From: JALZAA01 sp035316025
GTDB taxonomy: Bacteria > Actinomycetota > Acidimicrobiia > IMCC26256 > JACDBD01
Assembly (NCBI GenBank): GCA_035316025.1
Contig: DATFXL010000070.1
Location: 8,216-72,215, forward strand
DNA length: 64,000 bases
Direction of reading: 5' to 3'
Part shown: piece after piece, positions 53,464 through 61,838 of the stretch
Layout of the letters: every line of letters starts with the position of its first letter
Position numbering within the stretch: the first letter of the stretch is position 1
Program-made: the position numbers and the translations under genes
Notes under the pieces: model-generated
Databases searched by the model: none
Told to the model about the DNA's origin: nothing
What the model saw: only the letters and a program-made list of their open reading frames with translations

Positions 53464-54449
53464 TCGAACTTGACCGACGAATAGCGCATGAGCTTGTGCC
53501 ACCGGTGGCGGGAGTCGATGGTGCGGATCGTGCCCGACTTCGACCGCATCACCAACGAGTGCGTCCGGGCGCCGTCACCGAAGTACCGGACGCCGCGGAG
53601 CAACTCACCGTCGGTCACGCCGGTGGCAGAGAAGAACACGTCATCGCCCGAGACGAGGTCGTCGGTGGTGAGCACCCGGGTGAGGTCGTAACCGGCCTCG
53701 GTCGCGGCGCGGCGCTCGTGGTCGTTGCGCGGCCAGAGCCGGCCCTGGATGGCGCCGCCCAGGCACTTCAACGCGCACGCGGCGATGACCCCCTCGGGGG
53801 TGCCGCCGATGCCGAAGAGGATGTTGGCGCCGCTCTCGGACCAGGCGGTCGAGATCGCGCCGGCGACGTCCCCGTCGGGGATGAGCCGGATGCGGGCGCC
53901 GGCCTCGCGGCACTCCTTGATGATGTCGGCATGCCGGTCCCGGTCGAGGATCACCGCGGTGACGTCATCGACGTCCTCACCCAGTGCCTTGGCGACGGCC
54001 TGCAGGTTGTGTGTGACAGAGGCGTCGAGGTCGATCGCCTCGGCCGCCTCCGGCCCGACGGCGATCTTTTCCATGTAGACGCACGGCCCGGGATCGAACA
54101 TGGTCCCCCGCTCCGACAACGCGATCACCGCGATCGCGTTCGGACGGCCGAGGGCGGTGAGGGTGGTGCCGTCGATCGGATCGACGGCGATGTCGCACCC
54201 GGGTCCGCCCGCCCCGATCTGCTCGCCGTTGTAGAGCATCGGCGCCTCGTCCTTTTCGCCCTCGCCGATGACGACGATGCCGTCCATCGAGACGTTGTTC
54301 ACGACGAGCCGCATGGCGTCGACGGCGGCCTGGTCGGCGGCTTCCTTGTCGCCCCGGCCCATCCACCGCCCGGCGGCGAGTGCCGCCGCCTCCGTGACTC
54401 GAGCCAGCTCCATGGCCAGGTTGCGATCAGGGGCCTGCGCCTGCTCCAT
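53460..54449 (-). CDS. glpX: Class II fructose-1,6-bisphosphatase
   Basis: This 329-residue gluconeogenic enzyme converts fructose 1,6-bisphosphate to fructose 6-phosphate. Motifs are GEGEKDEAPMLYNGE, the metal-binding AVDPIDGTTLTALG and GIGGTPEGVIAA, all of GlpX type. It is divergent from the acyl-CoA mutase gene with 93 bases between. It is probably the main FBPase of an actinobacterium. Confidence 0.95.
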   Translation of the reverse strand: MEQAQAPDRNLAMELARVTEAAALAAGRWMGRGDKEAADQAAVDAMRLVVNNVSMDGIVVIGEGEKDEAPMLYNGEQIGAGGPGCDIAVDPIDGTTLTALGRPNAIAVIALSERGTMFDPGPCVYMEKIAVGPEAAEAIDLDASVTHNLQAVAKALGEDVDDVTAVILDRDRHADIIKECREAGARIRLIPDGDVAGAISTAWSESGANILFGIGGTPEGVIAACALKCLGGAIQGRLWPRNDHERRAATEAGYDLTRVLTTDDLVSGDDVFFSATGVTDGELLRGVRYFGDGARTHSLVMRSKSGTIRTIDSRHRWHKLMRYSSVKFD

Positions 54450-54542
54450 CTGGGGACTGTACCCGGGAACGTGTTCCAGAAGGGACGGTGTCCGAGTACC
54501 GCACCCGCGATCCCACCAACCGCGGGCGGTACCGTGGGCGCG

Positions 54543-56174
54543 GTGACCACGTCACGCGACCGCTGGCGGGCAGCGTTCGAGCGCAGCAACCGGCGCGAAG
54601 CCGACTTCGACACCATGTCGGGGCTGCCCCTCGCGCCGGTCTACGGGCCCGACGACGGGGAGTTCCCCGGCGAGTGGCCGTACACGCGCGGTCCGTACGC
54701 GTCGATGTACCGATCGAAGCTGTGGACGATGCGGATGTTCGCCGGCTTCGGCACCGCGCCCGACACCAACCGCCGGTTCCGGGAGCTCCTCGCCGCCGGC
54801 GGCGACGGGCTCTCGACCGCCTTTGACCTGCCCACCCTCATGGGGCGCGATTCGGACGATCCCCAATCGCTCGGCGAGGTCGGCAAGTGCGGCGTCGCGA
54901 TCGACACGCTCGCCGACATGGAAGACCTCTACCGCGACATCGACCTCTCGAAGGTCACGACGTCGATGACGATCAACTCGCCGGCCGCGATCCTGCTCGC
55001 GATGTACGTGACCGTCGGCGAGCGCGGCGGCGCGTTCCGGCGCGACCTCGGTGGCACGCTCCAGAACGACATCCTCAAGGAGTACCAAGCGCAGAAAGAG
55101 TTCATCTTCCCGCCCCGCCCGTCGATGCGGATCGTCGCCGACACGATGCGCTTCTGCACCGCAGAGATGCCGCGGTGGCACCCGATCTCGGTTTCCGGCT
55201 ACCACATCCGTGAAGCCGGGAGCACCGCGGCTCAGGAGCTTGCCTTCACGCTGGCAAACGGGTTCGCGTACGTCGAGGCGGGGACGGCGGCGGGGCTGGC
55301 CGTCGACGACTTCGCGCCCCGTTTGTCGTTCTTCTTCAACGCGCACATCGACTTCTTCGAAGAGATCGCCAAATACAGAGCTGCGCGACACATCTGGGCC
55401 CGGTGGATGCGGGACCGCTACGGCGCCCGGGCCGAGCGTTCGCTCCAACTCCGCTTCCACGCCCAGACCGCGGGCGTGTCGCTCACCGCGCAGCAACCCG
55501 AGGTAAACGTCGTCCGGACGGCGATCGAAGCGCTCGCCGGCGTGCTCGGCGGCACGCAGAGCCTCCACACGAACTCGATGGACGAGGTGCTCGCGCTCCC
55601 GACGGAGAACGCGGCGCGGCTCGCGCTGCGAACTCAGCAGGTCGTCGCGTACGAGACCCGCGTCGCGAACGTCGCCGACCCGCTGGGCGGGTCGTGGTTC
55701 GTCGAGGAGCTGACGGACGAGATGGAGCGGCAAGCGGAGGTGGTCTTCGCGCACCTGGACCGCCTGGGCGACGGCTCGCTCCTCGAGGGCGTCTTCCGCG
55801 CGATCGAATCGGGGTGGTTCCAGAGCGAGATCGCCGAGTCGGCCTACGAGCTCGAGCGCAAGGTGAACGACGGCCGCCACCTCGTCGTGGGCGTCAACGT
55901 GGCGACGCAGGGCGGCGACGAGGTGCCGGAGATCCTGCGCATCGGTCCTGAGGTCGAGGAGACACAGCTGAAACGGCTGGCCCGCGTGAAGGCCGACCGC
56001 GACGATGCCGCAGTCGATCTCGCGCTGGCGCGCGTGCGGAGCGTCGCCGCCGAGCCCGACCTCAACCTCGTGCCGAGCTTCCTCGAGGCGGTATCGACGC
56101 AGGCGACGGTGGGTGAGATCGTCGGCGCACTGGCCGATGTGTTCGGCCGCCATCGCGAACATCCCGTCATCTGA
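54543..56174 (+). CDS. icmA: Acyl-CoA mutase large subunit, isobutyryl-CoA-mutase-like
   Basis: This 543-residue coenzyme B12 enzyme subunit starts at GTG 54543. It has the TIM-barrel acyl-CoA domain only; the cobalamin-binding DxHxxG domain is absent and must come from a separate small subunit, which is not in the window. The fold is that of methylmalonyl-CoA mutase (LSTAFDLPTLMGRDSDD, GTLQNDILKEY, SGYHIREAG). The two residues that read the substrate are F66 (MFAGFGT) and Q184 (KEYQAQKEF); methylmalonyl-CoA mutases have Tyr and Arg there, and isobutyryl-CoA mutases Phe and Gln. The gene name reflects this inference. Confidence 0.82.
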   Translation: MTTSRDRWRAAFERSNRREADFDTMSGLPLAPVYGPDDGEFPGEWPYTRGPYASMYRSKLWTMRMFAGFGTAPDTNRRFRELLAAGGDGLSTAFDLPTLMGRDSDDPQSLGEVGKCGVAIDTLADMEDLYRDIDLSKVTTSMTINSPAAILLAMYVTVGERGGAFRRDLGGTLQNDILKEYQAQKEFIFPPRPSMRIVADTMRFCTAEMPRWHPISVSGYHIREAGSTAAQELAFTLANGFAYVEAGTAAGLAVDDFAPRLSFFFNAHIDFFEEIAKYRAARHIWARWMRDRYGARAERSLQLRFHAQTAGVSLTAQQPEVNVVRTAIEALAGVLGGTQSLHTNSMDEVLALPTENAARLALRTQQVVAYETRVANVADPLGGSWFVEELTDEMERQAEVVFAHLDRLGDGSLLEGVFRAIESGWFQSEIAESAYELERKVNDGRHLVVGVNVATQGGDEVPEILRIGPEVEETQLKRLARVKADRDDAAVDLALARVRSVAAEPDLNLVPSFLEAVSTQATVGEIVGALADVFGRHREHPVI

Positions 56175-56176
56175 GG

Positions 56177-56794
56177 ATGGACGTCCGTCTCCTGGAGGTC
56201 GCGCGGACGGCCAAGGGCTTCATGCCCGACGACGAGGGGCTCGCCCTCCACGGCGTGGGGCTCGCGGCTGCGTCCGTCGGTCCGCTGCTCGAGATCGGCA
56301 GCTACTGCGGCAAGTCGGCGGTGTACCTGGGTGCAGCGGCGCAAACGGGCGACACGGTGCTCTTCAGCGTCGACCACCACCGAGGCTCCGAGGAGAACCA
56401 GGCCGGGTGGGAGCACCACGACACCGACCTCGTCGACCCCGACACCGGGCGCATGGACACGTTTCCGTTCTTCCGGCGCACGATCGAGCGCGCCGGACTG
56501 GAAGACGCGGTCATCGCCGTCGTCGGAGACTCGTCCACGGTCGCCGCGCACTGGCGGACGCCGCTCGGCCTCGTCTTCGTCGACGGCGGCCACGCCTTCG
56601 ACGTCGCACTCGCCGATTACGAGTCGTGGTCGCCCCACCTCGCACCGGGCGGCGTGCTCGTCTTCCACGACGTGTTCGAGGACCCTCGCGACGGCGGGCA
56701 GGCGCCGTTCGAGGTCTGGAAGCGCGCCGTCGCGTCTGGCGAGTTCACCTCCGTCTCGGCGACGGGCAGCCTGCGCGTGCTGCGACGGAAGTGA
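56177..56794 (+). CDS. Class I SAM-dependent methyltransferase (Methyltransf_24-like)
   Basis: This 205-residue protein has SAM motif I LLEIGSYCGKSAVYL (about residues 37-51), motif II around SVDHHRGSEE, and VFVDGGHAFDVALADYESW followed by HLAPGGVLVFHD. It resembles the class that modifies sugars or small molecules. It starts two bases after the mutase stop, so it may be co-transcribed with it. The nearby convergent glycan cluster is another possible functional partner. Confidence 0.8.
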   Translation: MDVRLLEVARTAKGFMPDDEGLALHGVGLAAASVGPLLEIGSYCGKSAVYLGAAAQTGDTVLFSVDHHRGSEENQAGWEHHDTDLVDPDTGRMDTFPFFRRTIERAGLEDAVIAVVGDSSTVAAHWRTPLGLVFVDGGHAFDVALADYESWSPHLAPGGVLVFHDVFEDPRDGGQAPFEVWKRAVASGEFTSVSATGSLRVLRRK

Positions 56795-56803
56795 CGCTTC
56801 GAG

Positions 56804-57904
56804 CTAATCGCGCTTGCGCGCCATCTCCTCTTCGATCGCGGCGCCGGCTGCGAGCAGTTCGGCCGGCGTGAGGCCGAGGGGGAGACCCTCGCCGCGGAAG
56901 AACCCCGCCGTCGGGCCGTCGCCGGCCAGCGCGTTGGCGGCGAGCACGACCGCGGCCGAGTTCCACGTCGGCTGCTCGACCGGGAAGAGCTCGCCGCCGC
57001 GGTCGAAGTCGTCGCGGTCGAAGTTGGCACCGGTCCAGTAGCCACCGCCGTCGGCGCGCAGGAACTGGACCCAGCCGAGGAGCTCGCGCGCCTCGTCGTG
57101 GGCACCGATCGCGTCGAGCGCCATGACGAGCTCGCACGTCTCGGCGGCGGTCACCCACGGCCGGTCGGAGACGCAACGCGCGCCGCGGCCCTCGACGACG
57201 AACGTGGTCCAGCCGGCCGCGATCCGCGCGTGCGCGGCGTGGCCGCGCAGGACGCCGCCGAGGACGGGGTAGTACCAGTCCATCGCCCAGCGGCCCTTGT
57301 CGAGGAAGACGTCGGGCCGGTGCGCGACGGCGATGGCGAGAGACCCGAGCGAGAGCTCCCAGTCCGGGCGCTCGTGACCGAGGTGCTCGGCGACCGCGAT
57401 GGCGCATCGCAGGCTGGCATGGAGGCTCGACGAGCCGGTGAGGAGGGCGCCGTCGTCCGGGTCGTCGCCCCGCCAGGCGATCTCGCCCGTCTCCGTCTGG
57501 TAGTCGAGCGTGTAGTCGATGGCGCGCTCGACGACGGGCCAGAAGTCGTCGAGGAAGGCGCGGTCGCGCGTCGTCAGGTAGTGGTGCCAAGCGCCGTTCG
57601 CGATGTAGCACGTGACGTTGGTGTCGAGCGTCCGGTCCTTGACGGCGTCGCCGACGTAGTACGCGTGCCAGGCTCCGTCCCGGCGCTGCCGGATGCGGAG
57701 CCACTCGTACGCCCGCTCGGCCTCGGCGTGGCGGCCGCCCACGTCGAGCGCCATCGCCGCTTCCACCAGGTTCCAGGGGTCCGTGTGGTGGCCGGGGATC
57801 CACGGGATGTTGCCGTCTGGTAGCTGGACGGCGGCGATCGCGTCGACCGTCGCCGCCAACTCGTCGGCGGTCACGATTCCTTCGACGGTGGACAGCGTGT
57901 TCAT
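56804..57904 (-). CDS. Alpha/alpha-toroid protein (prenyltransferase/glucoamylase-like)
   Basis: This 366-residue protein starts at ATG 57904. Repeated helical hairpins with GNIPWIPGHHTDPWNLVEAA, WLRIRQRRDGAWHAY, DWYYPVLGGVLRG, and WVQFLRADGGGYWTG suggest an (alpha/alpha)6 barrel as in terpene cyclases, prenyltransferase repeats and glucoamylases. There is no DxDD motif, so cyclisation of squalene is unlikely. It overlaps the upstream methyltransferase by four bases and is probably part of a glycan pathway. The function is unknown. Confidence 0.65.
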   Translation of the reverse strand: MNTLSTVEGIVTADELAATVDAIAAVQLPDGNIPWIPGHHTDPWNLVEAAMALDVGGRHAEAERAYEWLRIRQRRDGAWHAYYVGDAVKDRTLDTNVTCYIANGAWHHYLTTRDRAFLDDFWPVVERAIDYTLDYQTETGEIAWRGDDPDDGALLTGSSSLHASLRCAIAVAEHLGHERPDWELSLGSLAIAVAHRPDVFLDKGRWAMDWYYPVLGGVLRGHAAHARIAAGWTTFVVEGRGARCVSDRPWVTAAETCELVMALDAIGAHDEARELLGWVQFLRADGGGYWTGANFDRDDFDRGGELFPVEQPTWNSAAVVLAANALAGDGPTAGFFRGEGLPLGLTPAELLAAGAAIEEEMARKRD

Positions 57905-58614
57905 GGGAGCTTCTCCGTATAGACGACGAGGCTCTTCCCGAGCACCGGGTTCAGCGTCCGGTCGAGCACCCGGGCCCAGCGCGGGCGGTTGGTCAACTCC
58001 CATACGAGGAAGTCGTGGTACTTGCGCACCGGCAATGCGTCGGCGTTGTCGACCCCGACCGCGCACTTGAGCATCCAGTACGGCGAGTGCAGGGCGTGCG
58101 CGTGGTGCGAGCCGCGCAACACCAACCCGGCCCGCAGGACCTTGGCCTCGAGCTCGGGCTGGTGGTAGATCCGGACGTGCCCCCCGGGGGTGTCGTGGTA
58201 CCGGTGGTCGAGTGCCCAACAGACGCGCTCCGGCCACCGGGTCGGAACGGTGACGGCCATGCGCCCGCCGGGCCGCAGCACGCGCACGAGCTCTCCCAGC
58301 GCGCGCTCGTCGTCGGGGATGTGTTCGAGCACCTCGGCCGCGATCACGCGATCGAAAGACTCGTCGGGGAAGGGCAACGTGAGCGCGTCGCCGTTGACCA
58401 TGCCGCCCGCAGGCCCGTGCGGCAGCTCACCGGCGTCGACCATGCCCCCGGCGACGGCGGACGCGTCCTTGAGCTCGGCGGCGTCGGCGTCGAGGGCGAC
58501 GACGACGGCGCCCCGCCGCATGGCCTCGAACGCGTGCCGTCCGCCGCCGCATCCGAGGTCGAGGAGGGTTTGCCGGTCGCGCAGATCGAGACGATCGAAG
58601 TCGACGGTCAGCAT
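57901..58614 (-). CDS. Class I SAM-dependent methyltransferase (UbiE/Methyltransf_11-like)
   Basis: This 237-residue enzyme starts at ATG 58614. SAM motif I is LLDLGCGGGRHAFEA, motif II LDADAAEL, and motif III AAEVLEHIPDDERALGELVRVLRPGG. The C-terminal half (VRIYHQPELEAKVLRAGL) is a cap typical of sugar or lipid methyltransferases. The start shares one base with the glycosyltransferase stop and the stop overlaps the toroid gene, so the three are translated together. Confidence 0.85.
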   Translation of the reverse strand: MLTVDFDRLDLRDRQTLLDLGCGGGRHAFEAMRRGAVVVALDADAAELKDASAVAGGMVDAGELPHGPAGGMVNGDALTLPFPDESFDRVIAAEVLEHIPDDERALGELVRVLRPGGRMAVTVPTRWPERVCWALDHRYHDTPGGHVRIYHQPELEAKVLRAGLVLRGSHHAHALHSPYWMLKCAVGVDNADALPVRKYHDFLVWELTNRPRWARVLDRTLNPVLGKSLVVYTEKLP

Positions 58615-59885
58615 CAGGTCGCCGCCGTCTCGTGCGCGTCGAGGAGAGCGCGGTAGTGGTCCACGGTGCCCTCGGCGGTCTTGCGCCAGGTGAACCGCTC
58701 GAGCACCCGCTGGCGTCCGGCGGCTCCGATCCGCGACCGCAGTTCGGCGTCGTCGAGCAGGTGCCCGAGGGCGCCGGCGAGCGCGGACGGGTCTGCCGGC
58801 GGAACGAGCAGAGCGGTCTCGCCGTCGCGCCCGACCACCTCCGGCAGCGCGCCACCAGTCGTGGCAACGATGGGCACGCCGCAGGCCATCGCCTCGACGG
58901 CTGGAAGCGAGAACCCCTCGTACAACGAGGGCACGGCGGCGACGTCCGCCTGCGCGTACAGCTCGACGATGCGCTCCGTCGTCACGCCGTGCACGAACTC
59001 GACCGCGCCGTCCAGCCCGAGGCGATCGATGAGCGCCGGGATCCTGCTTCGTCCCTTGGGCTTGCCGATGACGACGAGGCGGGCGTCGTCGCGCTCGGTG
59101 CGGAGCTTGGCGACCGCTTCGAGCAACGGGGCGAGGCCCTTCATCGGGACGTCGGCGCTGGCCGTCGTCATGATGCGGCCGGGCACACGGCGGACCTCGG
59201 GGCGGGGCCGGAAGACCGCCGGGTTGGCTCCCACCGGGACGACATGGAGGCGGCCCGGGTCGACGTGCATCTCCCGGACGATGTCGCGTCGGGAAGAGTC
59301 GGAAACCGTGAGCAGCCGCGGGATCTGCCGGGCGACGCGCGTTTGCATGTCGATGAAGCCGTACCAGCGGCGCAGTGTGACGCGCTTCCACGCGCGCGTG
59401 GCGTACTCGAGATCGAGGTCGCGATCGACGGTCACCGGGTGGTGCAGGGTCGCCAGCATCGGCCAACCGTCTTCGACGAGCTTGGCCAGGCCGGTGCCGA
59501 GCGACTGGTTGTCGTGCACGACATCGAAGTCGGCGCGCCGGCTCCGGAGGAGCCGCCGTACTCGGAGGCTGAACGTGTACGGCTCGGGAAATCCGGCGGC
59601 GCACATGATGCCGAACTCGGTGACGTCGATTCGGGTCTTGAACTCCCAGGGCCACGGAACGCGGAACGGGTTCTCGGGGCGGTACAGGTCGAGGCTCGGC
59701 ACCCGTGTCAGCTGCGACGGATCGACCAGCTCCGGGTAGGGCTGTCCCGAGAACACCTCGACGGTGTGACCGAGCTCGGTGAGCTCGCGTGCGAGCTCCC
59801 GCGTGTACACACCTTGTCCACCGCAGTGCGGGTTGCCGCGGTACACCAGGTAGGCGACACGAAGGGGCTGATCCGGGCGCGGCAC
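58614..59885 (-). CDS. GT4-family glycosyltransferase
   Basis: This 423-residue GT-B enzyme starts at GTG 59885 (PLRVAYLVYRGNPHCGGQG). The donor-binding C-terminal domain carries VPSLYEGFSLPAVEAMACG (EX7E motif) and GRLHVVPVGANPAVFRP. It uses a nucleotide sugar, probably on the cytoplasmic face. It is the first gene of a coupled glycosyltransferase-methyltransferase-toroid trio; methylated polysaccharide or glycolipid synthesis is inferred. Confidence 0.87.
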   Translation of the reverse strand: MPRPDQPLRVAYLVYRGNPHCGGQGVYTRELARELTELGHTVEVFSGQPYPELVDPSQLTRVPSLDLYRPENPFRVPWPWEFKTRIDVTEFGIMCAAGFPEPYTFSLRVRRLLRSRRADFDVVHDNQSLGTGLAKLVEDGWPMLATLHHPVTVDRDLDLEYATRAWKRVTLRRWYGFIDMQTRVARQIPRLLTVSDSSRRDIVREMHVDPGRLHVVPVGANPAVFRPRPEVRRVPGRIMTTASADVPMKGLAPLLEAVAKLRTERDDARLVVIGKPKGRSRIPALIDRLGLDGAVEFVHGVTTERIVELYAQADVAAVPSLYEGFSLPAVEAMACGVPIVATTGGALPEVVGRDGETALLVPPADPSALAGALGHLLDDAELRSRIGAAGRQRVLERFTWRKTAEGTVDHYRALLDAHETAAT

Positions 59886-59960
59886 GAAGGAGCAGCCTAG
59901 TGGCGGGGGAGGGCCGGGTAGCCTCCGGGCAATGCCTCTGCTCGGCGAGCCCGACGCTCG

Positions 59961-60602
59961 GTGAACACGATCTACGCCGGCCCGAAGCGCGGGGCGGACC
60001 GGGCGGTGCTCTTGGCGCACGGCGCCGGATCCGACATGCACGCGGCGACGCTGGAGCACGTCGCCGACGCGCTCGCGGCCGTGAAGGTCCCTTCGCTCCG
60101 TTTCAACTACCCGTACCGCGACGCGGGCAGGAAATCACCCGACCGCGCCGCGGTGCTCGACGCCGCCACTCGGGAGGCCGCCGCCGAGCTCGCGCGCGTC
60201 ACGAAGCTGTCACCTGAGCGGCTCGTGCTCGGCGGTCGGTCGATGGGCGGCCGGCACTGCTCGCTCGTCGTCGGCGACGACCAAGACCCGGTGCCGGCCC
60301 TCGGGCTTCTCCTGCTTGGATATCCGCTTCACGCCGCCGGGAAGCCCGACCAGCCGCGTATCGAGCACTTCCCGCGCCTGCGGGTCCCGTGCCTGTTCGT
60401 GAGCGGGACGCGTGACTCGCTCGCGTCGCATGACGCGCTGACGACCGCGGTGAAGGCGATCAAGGGACCGGTGACCATGCACTGGCTCGAGTCGGCCGAC
60501 CACGGCTACCGGCCGAAGAAGTCTTCAGGACGGACGGCCGACGAGGTAGCCGCCGAGGTTTCGGACGTCTCGGTGCGGTGGGTGCAGTCGCTCCCCGGGT
60601 GA
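59961..60602 (+). CDS. Alpha/beta hydrolase (KANL3/Tex30-like)
   Basis: This 213-residue small hydrolase starts at GTG 59961. It has LLAHGAGSDMH for the oxyanion region, RFNYPYRDAGRKSPD, the nucleophile in LGGRSMGGRHC, the acid in SGTRDSLAS and the histidine in ESADHGYRP. The set matches the small-protein branch of dienelactone-hydrolase-like enzymes. The substrate is unknown. Confidence 0.8.
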   Translation: MNTIYAGPKRGADRAVLLAHGAGSDMHAATLEHVADALAAVKVPSLRFNYPYRDAGRKSPDRAAVLDAATREAAAELARVTKLSPERLVLGGRSMGGRHCSLVVGDDQDPVPALGLLLLGYPLHAAGKPDQPRIEHFPRLRVPCLFVSGTRDSLASHDALTTAVKAIKGPVTMHWLESADHGYRPKKSSGRTADEVAAEVSDVSVRWVQSLPG

Positions 60603-60631
60603 CGACTGCCCGCTCGTCGCCCTTCGCGGCG

Positions 60632-61168
60632 CTAGTCCCCGGTCTGGCCGTCGATCTGTTCGCGCATCAGGTCGAGATGGCCCGCGTGGCGCGCCGTCTC
60701 TTCGAGCACGTGGACGAGGATCCACCGCAGCGACACGTGTCCATAGAAGGGCGAGACACCCACGCTGATGTCGTCCAGGGACGGCGTCGTGGCGACGATG
60801 CGCCGCGAGTGATCAGTCGACTCGCGATAGAACGCCACGATCCCGCCGACGGTGTCATCGGGTTCGATGCGGAAGAAGCCGAGCGGATCCTCGTCGCGCG
60901 ACGCGGTGTCGATCTCCTCGCCGGCGAAGCGCTCGCGGAACCAGCTTTGTTCGACGTCGCCGAGGTGCTTCACGATCCCGAGCAGGCTGAGGCCTGTGGG
61001 CGTCATGATCCGGCTGGCGTCCTCCAGTGACAGCGCCGACACCTTGTTCTCGACGACGCCCCGGTACCAGTCGAGGTAGCCGGAGAGCAGGGCCCGCTCG
61101 TTCGCTTGACCTCCGAGGTCGGGCGAGTCGGCCACGGCCGGAGCGTAATCCGACAGGACATGCGTCAC
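60632..61168 (-). CDS. DinB/DUF664 family protein
   Basis: This 178-residue four-helix protein has the DinB-type metal histidines in LLGIVKHLGDVEQSWF, YGHVSLRWILVHVLEETARHAGHLDL, where three His occur in the expected spacing. Family members are metal-binding and some act as thiol-dependent S-transferases. It is divergent from the nucleotide cyclase gene. The substrate is unknown. Confidence 0.83.
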   Translation of the reverse strand: MTHVLSDYAPAVADSPDLGGQANERALLSGYLDWYRGVVENKVSALSLEDASRIMTPTGLSLLGIVKHLGDVEQSWFRERFAGEEIDTASRDEDPLGFFRIEPDDTVGGIVAFYRESTDHSRRIVATTPSLDDISVGVSPFYGHVSLRWILVHVLEETARHAGHLDLMREQIDGQTGD

Positions 61169-61271
61169 ATCCGAGAAGGCCTGCTCCGCGCCTCGCGAAC
61201 AGCGCGCGAAGGGTCTGTGAACCGGCTCCTATTGTTCGGGTCGGCGCACCGGCACCTGCGAGACTGTTCGC

Positions 61272-61796
61272 ATGCGAGTTCGTCGCTACTTCGCATTCGT
61301 CGATCTGTGCGGCTTCACGCGGTTCACGGAGGTCCACGGCGACGTGGAGTCCGTGGCCGTGCTGACCGGCTTCCGAACCCTCGTGCGGGACATCGCGTCG
61401 GAGCACGGGGTCCGGGTGGCGAAGTGGCTCGGCGACGGCGCCATGTTCGTCAGCACGGACGGTCCCGCGTTGGCGGCGGCGCTCCTCGAGCTCGACCACC
61501 GAGCCTCGGACGCAGTGGACCTGCCACTGCGTGCCGGGTTCTCCGGCGGCGACGTGATCCTGTTCGAGGGAGACGACTACATCGGCGGGCCGGTGAACCT
61601 CGCGTCCCGGCTCAGCGACGTAGCGTCGCCGGGCGAGATCGTCGCCAGCTCCGACATGGCTGAGTTCGTTCCCGACGGCGGTGAGGTACGGCCGGTCGAG
61701 CCGCGGGTGGTGCCCGGGTTCATGCAACCCGTCCCGATCGTGGCCGTGGGCGTCGCCGACCCGATCACGGAGACGCACGAGATCATCGCCAGCTGA
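61272..61796 (+). CDS. Short class III adenylate cyclase-like protein
   Basis: This 174-residue protein is a single cyclase homology domain. The two metal aspartates are D11 (FVDLCGFTRFTE) and D54 (KWLGDGAMF); K50 and an Asp near 101 (GDDYIG) fit ATP selection, and N108 and R112 (GPVNLASRL) stabilise the transition state. All key residues appear present, so an active homodimeric cyclase is plausible. No sensor domain or membrane helix is attached. It shares the window with a CRP-type site at the atp promoter. Confidence 0.8.
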   Translation: MRVRRYFAFVDLCGFTRFTEVHGDVESVAVLTGFRTLVRDIASEHGVRVAKWLGDGAMFVSTDGPALAAALLELDHRASDAVDLPLRAGFSGGDVILFEGDDYIGGPVNLASRLSDVASPGEIVASSDMAEFVPDGGEVRPVEPRVVPGFMQPVPIVAVGVADPITETHEIIAS

Positions 61797-61838
61797 CCTC
61801 CCTCGTCCCGAGGGAGCCGAGCGCTAGCCTGCGACGTC

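Noticed and set aside
52608..54542. Open frame running into the mutase gene from far upstream
   Set aside because: The upstream part overlaps the glycosidase-like gene and antisense glpX, and only sequence after GTG 54543 matches the acyl-CoA mutase family.
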